A stretch of DNA of 46,996 bases from Cellvibrionaceae bacterium (GCA_025800365.1 JAOXRT010000014.1:1-46996); one strand, 5' to 3'; shown: positions 26,159 through 35,913, counted from the first letter of the stretch. Program-made: numbers and translations. Notes: generated by a model from the letters alone, not told the origin.

Positions 26159-27445
26159 TTAGATGGCTAGCTTTTGAAGCAGCAGACCCATAGAGTTGTA
26201 GATGCGGTATTCAGCCAGCTTTTGGTTGTAGCTCGCACGAATCAAGTTGCGCTTGGCATCGACGACTTCATTTTCTGTGTTTAGTAGATCGAGTAGGGTG
26301 CGTCGACCGATATTAAACTGGTTAATATAAGCTTGTTTGGTAGCCTGGGCAGCATCAACGTGGGCTTGCAAATACTGCAGCTGGGTAGATACGGACTCAA
26401 AGGCTGTCCATGATAGGCGAAGGCCTTCAACCACTTGGCGGCTGGTGTTGTTGCGTACATCTTTAGATTCTTCTAACAAGTAGTGAGTCTGCTTGCGGCG
26501 AGCCTTATCCGCGCCACCGCGGTAAAGGTTGTAGCGCATGCGCAACGCAATAACTTGACGCTCGTCTTCGCCGACAACGCCGCCAGTATCTTCGTTCCAG
26601 CTAGCATCAGCTTCTAAGCGTACATCTGGCCAAAATGGGGCTTTGGCAGCTTCCGCTTGGGCAATGGTCGCATCGATATCGGCATTGGCGGTTTTTAGGG
26701 TGGGGTGACTTTGCAGGGCAAGCTCGACCGCGTCTTCTAAATTAGCGGGTAGGTCGATATTGTTGCTAGGCATTGAAAGTGCTTCAACCTCTGGCATAAC
26801 ACCGGTCACGCGGTAGTAGTTGGTTACAGCATCCATTAGGTTTGCTTGGGCGACCACAACATTGCTTTCGGCAAGTGCCAAACGGGCGGCAATTTGGTCC
26901 AAGTCGGCGCGGCTGCCTACACCAGACTGATTGCGTAGAGTCATCTGATCATAGATGCTCTTATGCTCTTGCAAAGAGGCTTCGGCTAGCTTTAGTAGAT
27001 CTGCTTGAGTTAATAGGGCTAAATAAACTTCGGCGGTGCGTAAGGCGATATTTTCAGAGGTGCTTTCTACCTCATGTCTTGCGCTCTGGGTGCGAGCTTC
27101 TTGGCGCTTAACTTCTGAGCGGGTAGCAAAGCCATCAAATACCAGTTGGCGCGCCGAGATAGAGGTTTCTTTGCGGTCCAGGCTGACGTCTTGTTGTCCA
27201 GTAGTTGGAGACTTTGTATCTTCTTTGCCGAACCCGGCAGCGACATCAACAGTGGGAAGGTAACCTGCCTTGGCACCTTTGATTTCCTGTTCCCTAGCGA
27301 GTACTTCGTGCTTAGCGGCACTCACTTCCGGATGAGAGTTAATAGCAGTTCTAATGGCCTCTTGTATCGTCTGCGCTTGAGCAGTAGTGCCCACTGACGT
27401 TACAAGCCCCAAGCCAATCACACCAATAAGATGCTTAACTTTCAT
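26159..27445 (-). CDS. TolC-family outer-membrane channel protein (type I secretion, AggA/LapE-like)
   Basis: A 428-residue exported protein with signal peptide (cleavage after AQA) and the two repeated halves of TolC-type efflux/secretion ducts. First half: 'TIQEAIRTAINSHPEVSAAK' and 'ARQLVFDGFATRSEVKRQEA'; second half: 'LEDAVELALQSHPTLKTANA' and 'LRMRYNLYRGGADKARRKQT', ending in 'FNIGRRTLLDLLNTENEVVD'. Trimers form a beta barrel with a periplasmic coiled-coil tunnel. The sequence resembles the type I secretion branch (TIGR01844) more than classical TolC. No ABC exporter or membrane-fusion gene is adjacent. A strong AAAGGA-type ribosome site precedes the ATG. Confidence 0.88.
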   Translation of the reverse strand: MKVKHLIGVIGLGLVTSVGTTAQAQTIQEAIRTAINSHPEVSAAKHEVLAREQEIKGAKAGYLPTVDVAAGFGKEDTKSPTTGQQDVSLDRKETSISARQLVFDGFATRSEVKRQEARTQSARHEVESTSENIALRTAEVYLALLTQADLLKLAEASLQEHKSIYDQMTLRNQSGVGSRADLDQIAARLALAESNVVVAQANLMDAVTNYYRVTGVMPEVEALSMPSNNIDLPANLEDAVELALQSHPTLKTANADIDATIAQAEAAKAPFWPDVRLEADASWNEDTGGVVGEDERQVIALRMRYNLYRGGADKARRKQTHYLLEESKDVRNNTSRQVVEGLRLSWTAFESVSTQLQYLQAHVDAAQATKQAYINQFNIGRRTLLDLLNTENEVVDAKRNLIRASYNQKLAEYRIYNSMGLLLQKLAI

Positions 27446-27696
27446 GATCCGTTACCTTTTTCCTTTGGTATTGTTAATTATGTCGCAAGTATTCTAACAC
27501 TATATCTGTGAATTATGTCACACCTTTAAATAAAAACAGTCAAATAGTATGAAGAAATCGATTCACTGATAAAAAACGTCAAAAATCTTACAGATCAATC
27601 CTTTACCGACGCTTAATGCGATGTATTTACTGTATAAATTCTTGGTGAATACTGGCTATAATCCTTTTGTGCGCTGATAAAAAGGATAGGAAAGCA

Positions 27697-28305
27697 ATGA
27701 ACCACTTGCCAGCAGAGCCGAAACCATTAGACGAAATGCCTTTGGATCAGCAGCATTTTAAAATGCTTTGTTTGGCCATTGAGAAAGCTCATGCCTTACA
27801 TATGGGGAAATCGGGCCGTCTGTTAATGAATTTTGAGCTGCGAGAAGGCAGTGATGCCGGACATTTGCCCCGTATTCGCCCATTGGGTAATCTTACCTTT
27901 ATTATCGATGAGGCTTACCTAAAGGCCAGTAATTACTATCTCTATTACGACCCGGATAAGTCACAGGATCTGCCTCTGCTGGCTGAGCGTGATGAGGAAA
28001 GTAATCGCTTTGTCGCCACAGCTAAGAATCTGCTTGGTTTACAAGATCAAATGCACGGCTCTATTGCGGTGCCGGTTGCACGCCTATCGGCTTTACGGGG
28101 CCTGCATTACGTTAAAGACTGCGTTTGCCTGCAAATGTATGAAATCGACTTTGATAGACTTTTTGAGGCAGATGCTGAGTTGGCAGGGCGTTTAAGGCAG
28201 TCGCTATTGGAGAAGTATCGACGTTTTTATGACTTTGATGCTATTGCCGAGCGATCTTCACAATATGAAGAAGCGGCTCGGCGTTTTCTAGAGGGGCAAG
28301 ACTAA
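27697..28305 (+). CDS. Conserved hypothetical protein
   Basis: A 202-residue soluble protein that I do not recognise. The ATG at 27697 has AGGAAAG just upstream; an in-frame TTG ten codons earlier is less likely. The first half has mixed beta/alpha character ('GRLLMNFELREG', 'LGNLTFIIDEAYLKASNYYL'), the second half a long helix ('LAGRLRQSLLEKYRRFYDFD'). No signal peptide, membrane segment or metal motif is seen. A TATAAT sits at 27657-27662 without a good -35. It diverges from the tolC-like gene and converges on mltD. Confidence 0.68.
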   Translation: MNHLPAEPKPLDEMPLDQQHFKMLCLAIEKAHALHMGKSGRLLMNFELREGSDAGHLPRIRPLGNLTFIIDEAYLKASNYYLYYDPDKSQDLPLLAERDEESNRFVATAKNLLGLQDQMHGSIAVPVARLSALRGLHYVKDCVCLQMYEIDFDRLFEADAELAGRLRQSLLEKYRRFYDFDAIAERSSQYEEAARRFLEGQD

Positions 28306-28331
28306 GAGCTGTCTAGACTGGACTGGGAAAA

Positions 28332-29942
28332 CTAGCCACGTCGAGGGTCTACTAAGAGCGTAAGGGCTTGTCCAGGCTGTAAATAGTCTTTGGGGTTTAA
28401 ACCGTTACTTCTTACAATCGACTTTATACTGGTGCCAAATTTCTTAGCGATTCTGGCAATGGAATCGCCTTTTCTAACCTTGTAAGAAATTCGCTGCTTA
28501 CCCTGCGCATAACCGGCTTGCTTAGGATAAATAAGCAGCTTTTGACCAAGCTTTAAGGTGCCGTTAACGCTGAGCTTGTTCCAACGAGCGATATCCTCAT
28601 AATTTACACCGAATTTACGACTAATACTCCACAGACTATCGCCGCTACGCACTTTATAGCGCTGCACTCGGCCTTTACCTTGGTTGCGGGCGACACGCTC
28701 GTTTAGGCTAAAGCTATAGTGTTTGCCTGGTTTAGAGGCGGTAGGTATAAACAGTGCTTGCCCTAAACGAATGGTGTTGCTGCTTAATCGATTAATTCGT
28801 TTGAGCTCGCCCAGAGTAAGATTGTTCTGGCGAGCTATTTTGCCGAGCGTATCGCCGGATTTAACTTGATATCGCTTCCAGCCCACGCGCTCAGATTCAT
28901 CCAAACTTTCCAAGCCGCTGGAGAAGGCATCGGCTTGCGCAATGGGGATCAGGATGTGCTGAGGGCCATCAGGCGTTGTGGCCCAGCGGTTATAGGCTGG
29001 ATTGAGTAGATAAAACTCATCCATGGGAAGCTCAGCCAGTTTGGCGGCTTGGGCTAAGTCCAATTGATAATCGAGATCGAAGCGGCGATAGAAGGGCTCA
29101 TCGGGTATATTGATCATTTGAATGCCGTACTTTTCAGGTTCGGCAACCAGTTTTGCTAGGCCAAGCAATCTAGGGACATAAATTTGAGTTTCTTTGGGTA
29201 GGCGTAAGGACCAAAAATCGGTGTTTTTACCTTGTCGGCGATTGCGTTTTATCGCTTTATTAACAGTTCCGCCGCCAGCATTATAGGCTGCCAAGGCCAG
29301 CAACCAATCACCGTCAAAGCGCTTGTGCAGTTTCTCTAGATAATCCAGTGCAGCTTGGGTCGAGGCTTCAATATCGCGTCGACCGTCATACCACCAGTTG
29401 TTATGTAAGCCAAAATCTTTTGCGGTTGGCGGGGTAAACTGCCAAAGGCCAGATGCGCGGCCGTGCGAGTAGGCGAATGGATCATAGGCGCTTTCCACGA
29501 TAGGGAGAAGTGCCAGCTCCATGGGTAAATCGCGGGCCTTAAGCTCATTAACGATAAAGTAGAGGTATGGACGCGCCCGTTTACTGATTCGATTCATGTA
29601 ATTGGGGTGCTTGCCGTACCAATCTTCTTGCTTGTTGATGCGTTTATGTTTAATAGCAGACAAGCGGTAGCCATCGCGAATGTGCTGCCATAGATCGGTA
29701 TCAATGTTGGCGGGATCTGTGTTTGCCGCTCTTAAAGCTTTGTCCTTGTTATCTTCAAGCGCAGAATCTTGTTTGGCTAGCTCTAAGCTATCAGCCTTCG
29801 GCAATTCGGCTCGCTTGGCGTGTTTAGCGGCTTCCAATTGCGCATTGTGGCGAGAAATCTCGGTTTTATCTGGCTGTTGGCCAAGTTGGGCACAGCCGCC
29901 CAAAGTCAGTATAAGGCCGACAGGAATAAGCAATCGAAGCAT
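28332..29942 (-). CDS. mltD: Membrane-bound lytic murein transglycosylase D with three LysM domains
   Basis: A 536-residue lipoprotein (lipobox LGGC, Cys17). The SLT domain holds 'LALLPIVESAYDPFAYSHGR' with the catalytic Glu, 'ASGLWQFTPPTAKDFGL' and 'WLLALAAYNAGGGTVNKAI'. Three C-terminal LysM peptidoglycan-binding repeats begin 'KRYQVKSGDTLGKIA', 'QRYKVRSGDSLWSIS' and 'ISYKVRKGDSIARIA'. It is an outer-membrane enzyme that cleaves glycan strands during wall turnover. Placement downstream of gloB and next to rnhA-dnaQ is the conserved gammaproteobacterial arrangement. Confidence 0.94.
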   Translation of the reverse strand: MLRLLIPVGLILTLGGCAQLGQQPDKTEISRHNAQLEAAKHAKRAELPKADSLELAKQDSALEDNKDKALRAANTDPANIDTDLWQHIRDGYRLSAIKHKRINKQEDWYGKHPNYMNRISKRARPYLYFIVNELKARDLPMELALLPIVESAYDPFAYSHGRASGLWQFTPPTAKDFGLHNNWWYDGRRDIEASTQAALDYLEKLHKRFDGDWLLALAAYNAGGGTVNKAIKRNRRQGKNTDFWSLRLPKETQIYVPRLLGLAKLVAEPEKYGIQMINIPDEPFYRRFDLDYQLDLAQAAKLAELPMDEFYLLNPAYNRWATTPDGPQHILIPIAQADAFSSGLESLDESERVGWKRYQVKSGDTLGKIARQNNLTLGELKRINRLSSNTIRLGQALFIPTASKPGKHYSFSLNERVARNQGKGRVQRYKVRSGDSLWSISRKFGVNYEDIARWNKLSVNGTLKLGQKLLIYPKQAGYAQGKQRISYKVRKGDSIARIAKKFGTSIKSIVRSNGLNPKDYLQPGQALTLLVDPRRG

Positions 29943-30127
29943 AATTCGTTAACTACTAATGGTCGTTTTAAGGTGTTTTTATTGTAGAAATAGGCGCCGA
30001 TTCTAGAGCGGCAGGCCGTCTGGGTCAATCAGCCCAAGGTAGAATTATAACGGCGTAGAGGGGTAAACACTGTTAAACAGTACGCTTAATATACTGTGCT
30101 GATTCGCGACTTTAGGATGGTTTGGCA

Positions 30128-30149
30128 AGCCCCTATGAGCATAGGGGCT
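30128..30149. repeat. 10-bp palindrome between gloB and mltD
   Basis: AGCCCCTATG, two bases, CATAGGGGCT. In RNA it would make a stem of about eight pairs. It lies 40 bases beyond the gloB stop, where a terminator or processing site would be expected, but no T-run follows on the minus strand. Confidence 0.45.
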
Positions 30150-30188
30150 GTTGTTTAGCGTTGGTCGCCAATATCGAATAGCTAGCGC

Positions 30189-30962
30189 CTAAAAATTGTC
30201 TTTCCATTTGCGTATTACGGCAAAGGTTTCCGCAGGGCTAGAGACAATATTTTTAGCCCTTTGACTAGCTGATTTTTGAACCTCGCTCTCGCGGCAACGT
30301 AAGAATGGATTGGTGGCTCGCTCTAAGCTCATGATAGAGGGCACGGTTGCTTGTTGGGCTTCACGAAGCGCCTTGGCATCTTCCATGCGCTCGGCCAAGG
30401 CGCTATTGCCAGGTTCAACCGCAAGGGCGAAGTTTAAGTTGCCTAGAGTGTATTCATGGGCGCAATACACCAAGGTTTGGCCGGATAGGGAGGCTAGTTT
30501 TTCCAGTGACTGCTGCATTTGCTCGGGGTTACCTTCAAACATGCGTCCGCAACCACCGGCAAATAAGGTGTCACCGCAAAATAGTACTGGGGTGGTCAAA
30601 TCACTGCTGTGAAAGGCGATATGATCCAAGGTGTGGCCAGGCACCTCTAGAATCTTGAAGTTCAAGCCGGGTAATACTTCAACACTGTCTCCATCGCGGC
30701 AAGCAACTTGGCTTAGCTCTTGACTTTCGGGGCCATAGACCACGCAATCTTGGTATTTTTCACAAAGCTCACTGATGCCGCCGGTATGGTCAAAGTGATG
30801 ATGGGTATTGATGATGGCGACCAGCTTTAAGCTATCGGCTTCAAGGCGATCTAATACCACTTTGGGGTCGCCTGGGTCGACGACAGCGGCGATCTCACCG
30901 TTATCGATTAGCCAGATGTAATTGTCATCAAAAGCAGCGATTGGGCTAATGGTATAGTCCAT
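30189..30962 (-). CDS. gloB: Hydroxyacylglutathione hydrolase (glyoxalase II)
   Basis: A 257-residue metallo-beta-lactamase-fold enzyme that hydrolyses S-D-lactoylglutathione to lactate and glutathione, the second step of methylglyoxal detoxification. The metal motif THHHFDHTGG has His54, His56, Asp58 and His59; further ligands are in 'LEVPGHTLDHIAFH', 'LFCGDTLFAGGCGRMFEG' and 'YCAHEYTLGNLNFA'. The C-terminal 'NPFLRCRE' glutathione-binding segment is present. It is divergent from the methyltransferase gene, as in most gammaproteobacteria. Confidence 0.95.
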   Translation of the reverse strand: MDYTISPIAAFDDNYIWLIDNGEIAAVVDPGDPKVVLDRLEADSLKLVAIINTHHHFDHTGGISELCEKYQDCVVYGPESQELSQVACRDGDSVEVLPGLNFKILEVPGHTLDHIAFHSSDLTTPVLFCGDTLFAGGCGRMFEGNPEQMQQSLEKLASLSGQTLVYCAHEYTLGNLNFALAVEPGNSALAERMEDAKALREAQQATVPSIMSLERATNPFLRCRESEVQKSASQRAKNIVSSPAETFAVIRKWKDNF

Positions 30963-31155
30963 GGATGGCAGGCTCCGTTGTTCTTTTTCAGTGCGGCGGC
31001 TGTTATCGAGTACTCCGCCGTTTTAGGTCAAAGTAGGGCCGCCCGCTAAAGCTATTTCTGTTATAGTTTATAGAATTACATAGCCGCGCGCTTTTGCGTC
31101 AGCAGAACGGGTGGCTAAGTCAAATCAGTTTTGTCTAAGTGCAAAGGGCTTTATT

Positions 31156-32058
31156 GTGAGTCTTGTAGAACAATGTCGTCAATGGTTACATCAGCGCGCC
31201 AATGTGCCGCAATCGCCAAAAGCCTTTGCTGAAGATATTGACCGCTGGTCCAATACGCCATTGGGTGAGGCCATCTTATCGGAAGAGCAAGCTTCTATAG
31301 ATGAGCTCTTGAGATATCGCTTTGGCTACCATTTATGTGCTTTCAGTCATATCCATGGTTGCGAGCTTATGCAGGAAAGTCGTATCAACCATAAGATTCA
31401 GATGGTGCAGTTAGATGGTCTGAATGAATCCTTTGAATGCCAGTCATTGAATGTAGAGGGGCTTTGTGAGGAGGCTTCGGCTTTGCCTTTTGATGGCAGT
31501 AGAATCCCGCTAGCGACCGATTCTGTAGATGTACTACTACTTCACCATTGTTTGGAATTTTCTTCCAACCCTCATGAGTTGTTGCGAGAAGCCCAGCGGG
31601 TGTTAATTGATCATGGCCATTTGATCATCACCAGTTTTAACCCTTTGAGTATGTATGGCTTATTTGCTAATGTCGCGCGTTTTTTCAAGAGCAATCAAGT
31701 TTGGCGCCGTCGTTTTTTAACGGCCAGCTCAAGTCGAGATTGGCTGCAATTGTTGGGTTTGCAACCTCTTGAGCTTATCCCGCACTTTTACCGATTGCCA
31801 ATCTCTAATAGCGCGCTGTTAGAGCGAAGTCGTGTGCTAGAAGGCCTGGGCAAGAAACTGGGTGCTTTGAATTGGGGAGCATCTTACACCTTGGTAGCGC
31901 GTAATGATGTCTTCGCTGCCAATACCCTCAAGCCGCGTTGGCAAAAACCAGCCAACGCCGAGCAGTTTGGTAGTGCCGCGATTGGCCGGCAGGCAAAGAA
32001 AGAAAAGCTCAAACTTGTTATTAACAAGGGCAAGCCTAGCGCACCCACTACCGAATAG
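31156..32058 (+). CDS. SAM-dependent methyltransferase (gloB-rnhA locus type)
   Basis: A class I methyltransferase of the type found between gloB and rnhA. 'ASALPFDGSRIPLATDSVDV' followed by 'LLLHHCLEFSSNPHELLREA' are the acidic and post-II motifs; 'GHLIITSFNPLSMYGL' follows. The glycine-rich SAM motif I is weak (HIHGCELMQE), as in this family. The GTG at 31156 is chosen because AAAGGG lies eight bases upstream; an in-frame GTG at 31111 would add 15 residues and has no ribosome site. The C-terminal 40 residues are Lys-rich and likely disordered. Substrate unknown. Confidence 0.82.
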   Translation: MSLVEQCRQWLHQRANVPQSPKAFAEDIDRWSNTPLGEAILSEEQASIDELLRYRFGYHLCAFSHIHGCELMQESRINHKIQMVQLDGLNESFECQSLNVEGLCEEASALPFDGSRIPLATDSVDVLLLHHCLEFSSNPHELLREAQRVLIDHGHLIITSFNPLSMYGLFANVARFFKSNQVWRRRFLTASSSRDWLQLLGLQPLELIPHFYRLPISNSALLERSRVLEGLGKKLGALNWGASYTLVARNDVFAANTLKPRWQKPANAEQFGSAAIGRQAKKEKLKLVINKGKPSAPTTE

Positions 32059-32131
32059 TATGCATGCGTTATTAGCTAAAGGCGCAATCCGTTTACATTT
32101 GTTTTAGCACTCATAAGAAAGAGAAGTATTT

Positions 32132-32572
32132 TTGAATCAAGAATTAAAAACCGTAGAAATATTTACTGATGGCGCCTGTAAAGGTAACCCCGGCCCAGGA
32201 GGGTGGGGAGCATTGCTGCGTTATGGTGATACTGAAAAGCCCTTATGCGGAGGTGAAAAAAACACCACCAATAATCGCATGGAATTAATGGCGGCAATTG
32301 AAGGGCTAAGAGCTTTAAAACAAACTTGTAAAGTGATCTTAACCACAGATTCCCAATACGTTCGACAAGGCATAACCCAGTGGATGTTTAACTGGAAGAA
32401 AAATGGCTGGAAAACTTCCGCTAAGCAGCCTGTTAAAAATGCAGATTTATGGCAAGAGCTTGATGCTGAAAGCAAGCGCCACGAGATTGAATGGCGTTGG
32501 GTAAAAGGGCACAGCGGCCACAGAGAAAATGAAATCGCAGATGAGCTGGCCAATCAAGGGATTCCCAGGTAA
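32132..32572 (+). CDS. rnhA: Ribonuclease HI
   Basis: A 146-residue enzyme that degrades the RNA strand of RNA-DNA hybrids. The four catalytic acids are in place: Asp13 ([12 protein letters not shown]), Glu51 (NNRMEL), Asp73 (LTTDSQYV) and Asp137 (NEIADELAN), with His127 in VKGHSGH. The basic handle '[20 protein letters not shown]' is present as in the E. coli enzyme. The start is a TTG, with GAGAAG upstream and no in-frame ATG until residue 50. rnhA precedes dnaQ by 65 bp; in E. coli the two are divergent, here they are tandem. Confidence 0.95.
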   Translation: MNQELKTVEIFTDGACKGNPGPGGWGALLRYGDTEKPLCGGEKNTTNNRMELMAAIEGLRALKQTCKVILTTDSQYVRQGITQWMFNWKKNGWKTSAKQPVKNADLWQELDAESKRHEIEWRWVKGHSGHRENEIADELANQGIPR

Positions 32573-32637
32573 ATCTGAAACTCGCTAAAAGCAAAACAGC
32601 TTAAGACAAGAAATCGCAAAACCATTAGGAACAGTCA

Positions 32638-33336
32638 ATGCGTCAAATTGTTCTCGATACTGAAACCACAGGTATCGATCCAAAATCCGGTCACCGAATC
32701 ATTGAGATCGGTTGCGTCGAATTGTTTAACCGCAAATTAACCGGCAATCACTATCACGAATATATTAATCCGCAGCGAGTTGTAGAAGACGAAGCGATTG
32801 AGGTTCACGGTATTACCAATGAGTTTTTGGCCGACAAGCCGGTCTTCTCACAAGTTGCCGATAGCTTCTTAGAATATATTCGCGGTGCAGAATTAATTAT
32901 CCATAACGCCCCCTTTGATGTGGGCTTTATTGATCATGAATTCAATTTGCTAGGGAAAGGGCATGGCAAGGTTTACGATCATTGCTCGGTGATCGATACC
33001 CTGGTAATGGCGCGTGATAAACACCCGGGCCAGCGCAACTCCCTAGATGCTTTGTGTAAGCGTTACGATGTCGATAACTCTGGCCGCGTTTTGCACGGCG
33101 CATTGCTCGATTCCGAGATCCTAGCCGATGTTTATTTAATGATGACAGGTGGCCAAACCATGTTGTCACTTGGCGCGGAAACCGAAGAAAATTCAAGTGG
33201 TGCTCAGGCTGGCGCTATTCGCCGCTTAGCCGCTGGGCGGGCGCCATTAAAAGTGGTTGCCGCTAATGCAGAGGAAATGCAGTTGCATGAGGCCAAGTTG
33301 GATGCTTTGGGTGAGGATTGTCTTTGGCGTAGGTAG
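32638..33336 (+). CDS. dnaQ: DNA polymerase III epsilon subunit (proofreading exonuclease)
   Basis: A 232-residue 3'-5' exonuclease. Motif ExoI is LDTETTG (Asp7, Glu9), ExoII is 'LIIHNAPFDVGFIDHEF', and ExoIII epsilon is 'HGALLDSEILADVYL'. After about residue 185 comes the flexible Gln/Ala-rich tail and the short C-terminal segment that binds the alpha subunit. The ATG follows TTAGGA at a good distance. It forms a likely operon with rnhA. Confidence 0.95.
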   Translation: MRQIVLDTETTGIDPKSGHRIIEIGCVELFNRKLTGNHYHEYINPQRVVEDEAIEVHGITNEFLADKPVFSQVADSFLEYIRGAELIIHNAPFDVGFIDHEFNLLGKGHGKVYDHCSVIDTLVMARDKHPGQRNSLDALCKRYDVDNSGRVLHGALLDSEILADVYLMMTGGQTMLSLGAETEENSSGAQAGAIRRLAAGRAPLKVVAANAEEMQLHEAKLDALGEDCLWRR

Positions 33337-33389
33337 TTAGGAGCTTTGGTAGTCTGTCTAGCAGACTACCGCATATATGTGGAGTGTAT

Positions 33390-34610
33390 TTAATCTTGGC
33401 AGTTCTTCAACGCTGGGTTTTCAATATCCACCCACACCAATCGGTGATCTGATGAGGCGTTTCTGTCGGCCACTAGGTAGGCTTCTTTACTATCTGGTTT
33501 TGGCCAAAAAACGCCGCTGTCTATAAGTTTTAGGCCTTTCGAAGGTAATACATAATCAGCTCGCATTCCCCAGGCAGCGGTATGGCTTTTGGCGTAAGGG
33601 CTTTCGGTTTTATTGAGGCTTCCGCCATCCGAGGTGGGGGCTGGATAGTCATTAATAGCCGGGTGCTCTAAAAGCTGATTCATTGTGCCAGGGTAGGCAT
33701 CGCCTTCGTTTGCACTGGCATTGAGATCGCCCAGAATTACAAAACCTCTATTTTTCGCTATACCACCTTTTTGCTGTGCGTCGTCATAGTGATAGCTGTT
33801 TTTATCGCCTGCGATATAGTCTTTCCAGAAGCGTATTTCATCATGGTTTCGGCGTCCGTTGCGATCTTCTGGGCCGTCGAATACTGGTGGAGTTGGGTGG
33901 CTGGCAAGAATACTGATACGCGTTCCGTTGATATTTAACGGTATATCCCAATGGGATTTGGAAGATAAGCGCATAATATTTACCTCTTCAGCGCTGTACC
34001 AACTCTTACTATTTTCATCCAAAGGAAGCAGATTGTCTGGCATATCTTTCCAAAGAAACTTTTGGAAAGTACGAACTTGGCTTTCTTCAATTGGGTATTT
34101 CGATAATAAGGCCATACCATATTGACCAGGGTATCGACCAAAACCAAAGTGACTAAGGCGGCTGCCTTTTTCGCTTAAGCCAGTTTCTACTCCAGTATTA
34201 ACGCTGTCGATATAAATATACGGGTAGTTAATAGCTTCTTGCCCGTTTTGGCTTTGCTGTAAATACTGTTTAACAAATAAGCCAATCCCATCTTCTTTAT
34301 TTTCAATGTAATCGAATTCGTTAAGTAGAATGACGTCGGGGCGTACGCGCTGAATAATTTCAGCGATATTGCGAAGCTGTGCTTGCTTGCCTGCTTTTAA
34401 TACTTCGGTGAGACGTGATGCCCGATAAATGTTTTTACCGTCTACGGGATAATTACTGGCTTCCATGCTGACATTAAAAGTGGCTATTCGTAGTTGTTTT
34501 TGCATAACACTCTCAATTTGGCATGTCTCGATATTGGGTTTAGCGAATAGAGGGGTGGCTAACAATAAAAAGAGAATGAAAGTTATGCTCAGCGTTGATG
34601 TGGTGTTCAT
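33390..34610 (-). CDS. Exported endonuclease/exonuclease/phosphatase-family protein
   Basis: A 406-residue protein with an N-terminal signal peptide (about 1-23, ending LFA-KPN). The EEP fold motifs are visible: 'LRIATFNVSM' (Asn), 'PDVILLNEFD' (Glu, metal ligand), 'ILASHPTPPVFDG' (His), 'FVILGDLNASANEGD' (Asp and Asn), 'RADYVLPSKG' (Asp) and 'SSDHRLVWVD' (catalytic His). It is probably a secreted or periplasmic phosphodiesterase acting on nucleic acid or a phospho-organic substrate; related marine proteins are linked to phosphate scavenging. It converges on dnaQ and diverges from the flavoprotein gene. No Pho box was found. Confidence 0.85.
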   Translation of the reverse strand: MNTTSTLSITFILFLLLATPLFAKPNIETCQIESVMQKQLRIATFNVSMEASNYPVDGKNIYRASRLTEVLKAGKQAQLRNIAEIIQRVRPDVILLNEFDYIENKEDGIGLFVKQYLQQSQNGQEAINYPYIYIDSVNTGVETGLSEKGSRLSHFGFGRYPGQYGMALLSKYPIEESQVRTFQKFLWKDMPDNLLPLDENSKSWYSAEEVNIMRLSSKSHWDIPLNINGTRISILASHPTPPVFDGPEDRNGRRNHDEIRFWKDYIAGDKNSYHYDDAQQKGGIAKNRGFVILGDLNASANEGDAYPGTMNQLLEHPAINDYPAPTSDGGSLNKTESPYAKSHTAAWGMRADYVLPSKGLKLIDSGVFWPKPDSKEAYLVADRNASSDHRLVWVDIENPALKNCQD

Positions 34611-34858
34611 TAAAAACTCTCTTTTTAACTATATTCGATTTAAGGGCTTGATAGAGTGTGCTGAGCGCCTGACCGTGTTCAGCGGTGGTTTGCTGAATAA
34701 TGTTTTTCTAGGTTAACAGCTCTAATACGATATCATACAGCTAATTAAGTTGCGTAGGGCATGGTTAAGGTTTATTGATGCTCTGCAGTGCTCTTCCTGA
34801 GCTTTGACGGAATAGCTGCCCCCATCGCCCAAAAAACATAGCAATTGGAACTACATTT

Positions 34859-35887
34859 ATGAATTTTTGCGAAGAGCTAGGGATCGACAAGCCTCTTATT
34901 CAAGCACCAATGGCTGGTGTGCAAGATTGGCGGTTGGCGGCAGAGGTTTCTAATGCTGGAGGGCTTGGGTCAATACCTTGTGGCATGTTAAGTGCGGAGC
35001 AGCTCGTACAACAACTGCACAGTTTTAAAAAACATAGCCCTCATAGCTACAACGTCAACTTCTTTTGTCACGATATGCCTAAGCTCGATGCGCAACGTCT
35101 GAAGAGCTGGCAAGACAGTTTATTCGCTTATTACGAAGAGTTTAAGGTGGAGGCCCCGAGTGGGGTTTCTGGTCTACGAGTGCCTTTTGATAATAGCTTT
35201 GCAGATATCCTAGAAGAGTTTAAGCCTCCTGTTATTAGTTTTCATTTTGGTCTGCCGGCGCCAGAATTACTCGATCGCGTTAAGGCTTGGGGCAGCAAAG
35301 TGCTGTCCTCAGCGACGACAATGGAGGAAGGTTGTTGGTTGGCGGAAAATGGCGCAGATATCGTTATCGCACAAGGCTTGGAGGCCGGTGGCCACCGGGG
35401 GATGTTTTTAAAGGCTGATTTAGATCAGCAGCTAGGCACGGCTGATCTAGTGTCGCAGCTTCGGGAGAGTATCTCTTTGCCTATTGTGGCGGCAGGTGGA
35501 ATAAACAATTACTCGGATATCGTCTCGATGATGGAGCTGGGTGCTTCAGCGGCTCAGCTGGGTACAGCTTATCTGCTGTGCAATGAGGCGAGTACCAGTG
35601 CTGTACACCGTGCTGCAATAAAGCAAGGTACAGCTCAAACAGCATTGACCAATGTGTTCTCGGGGCGTTTAGCAAGGGGAATCACTAATCGAGCTATGGC
35701 AGAGCTTAATTTTATCAGCACTCTAGCGCCGGAGTTTCCCTATGCTTCAATTGCACTGGCGCCATTGAGAGCCGCTGCTGAACAATGTGGGCGAGATGAC
35801 TTTACCCCACTATGGGCCGGTAGTAATTATGCGGCTTGTACGGAAATCTCAGCAGGGGAGTTAACCCAGCAACTCTGGCCAAAATGA
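34859..35887 (+). CDS. Nitronate monooxygenase-like FMN enzyme
   Basis: A 342-residue TIM-barrel flavoprotein of the 2-nitropropane dioxygenase/nitronate monooxygenase family. 'PLIQAPMAGVQDWRLAAEVS' and 'AGGLGSIPCGMLS' open the barrel; 'ADIVIAQGLEAGGHRGMF' holds the catalytic His; 'LPIVAAGGINNYSDIVSMME' and 'LGASAAQLGTAYLLCNEA' form the FMN phosphate site. These features fit class I enzymes, which oxidise alkyl nitronates such as propionate-3-nitronate. It stands alone, with a convergent lipoprotein gene behind it. Confidence 0.9.
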   Translation: MNFCEELGIDKPLIQAPMAGVQDWRLAAEVSNAGGLGSIPCGMLSAEQLVQQLHSFKKHSPHSYNVNFFCHDMPKLDAQRLKSWQDSLFAYYEEFKVEAPSGVSGLRVPFDNSFADILEEFKPPVISFHFGLPAPELLDRVKAWGSKVLSSATTMEEGCWLAENGADIVIAQGLEAGGHRGMFLKADLDQQLGTADLVSQLRESISLPIVAAGGINNYSDIVSMMELGASAAQLGTAYLLCNEASTSAVHRAAIKQGTAQTALTNVFSGRLARGITNRAMAELNFISTLAPEFPYASIALAPLRAAAEQCGRDDFTPLWAGSNYAACTEISAGELTQQLWPK

Positions 35888-35913
35888 TTAGCTATTAAGA
35901 TACTGCTGAGCTG

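Noticed and set aside
27626-27662. LexA box upstream of the unknown gene at 27697
   Set aside because: CTGTATAA is only a half-site; the other half reads TTGG instead of ACAG.
30128-30149. Intrinsic terminator for gloB
   Set aside because: The stem is good but there is no T-run and the loop is only two bases; listed as a palindrome.
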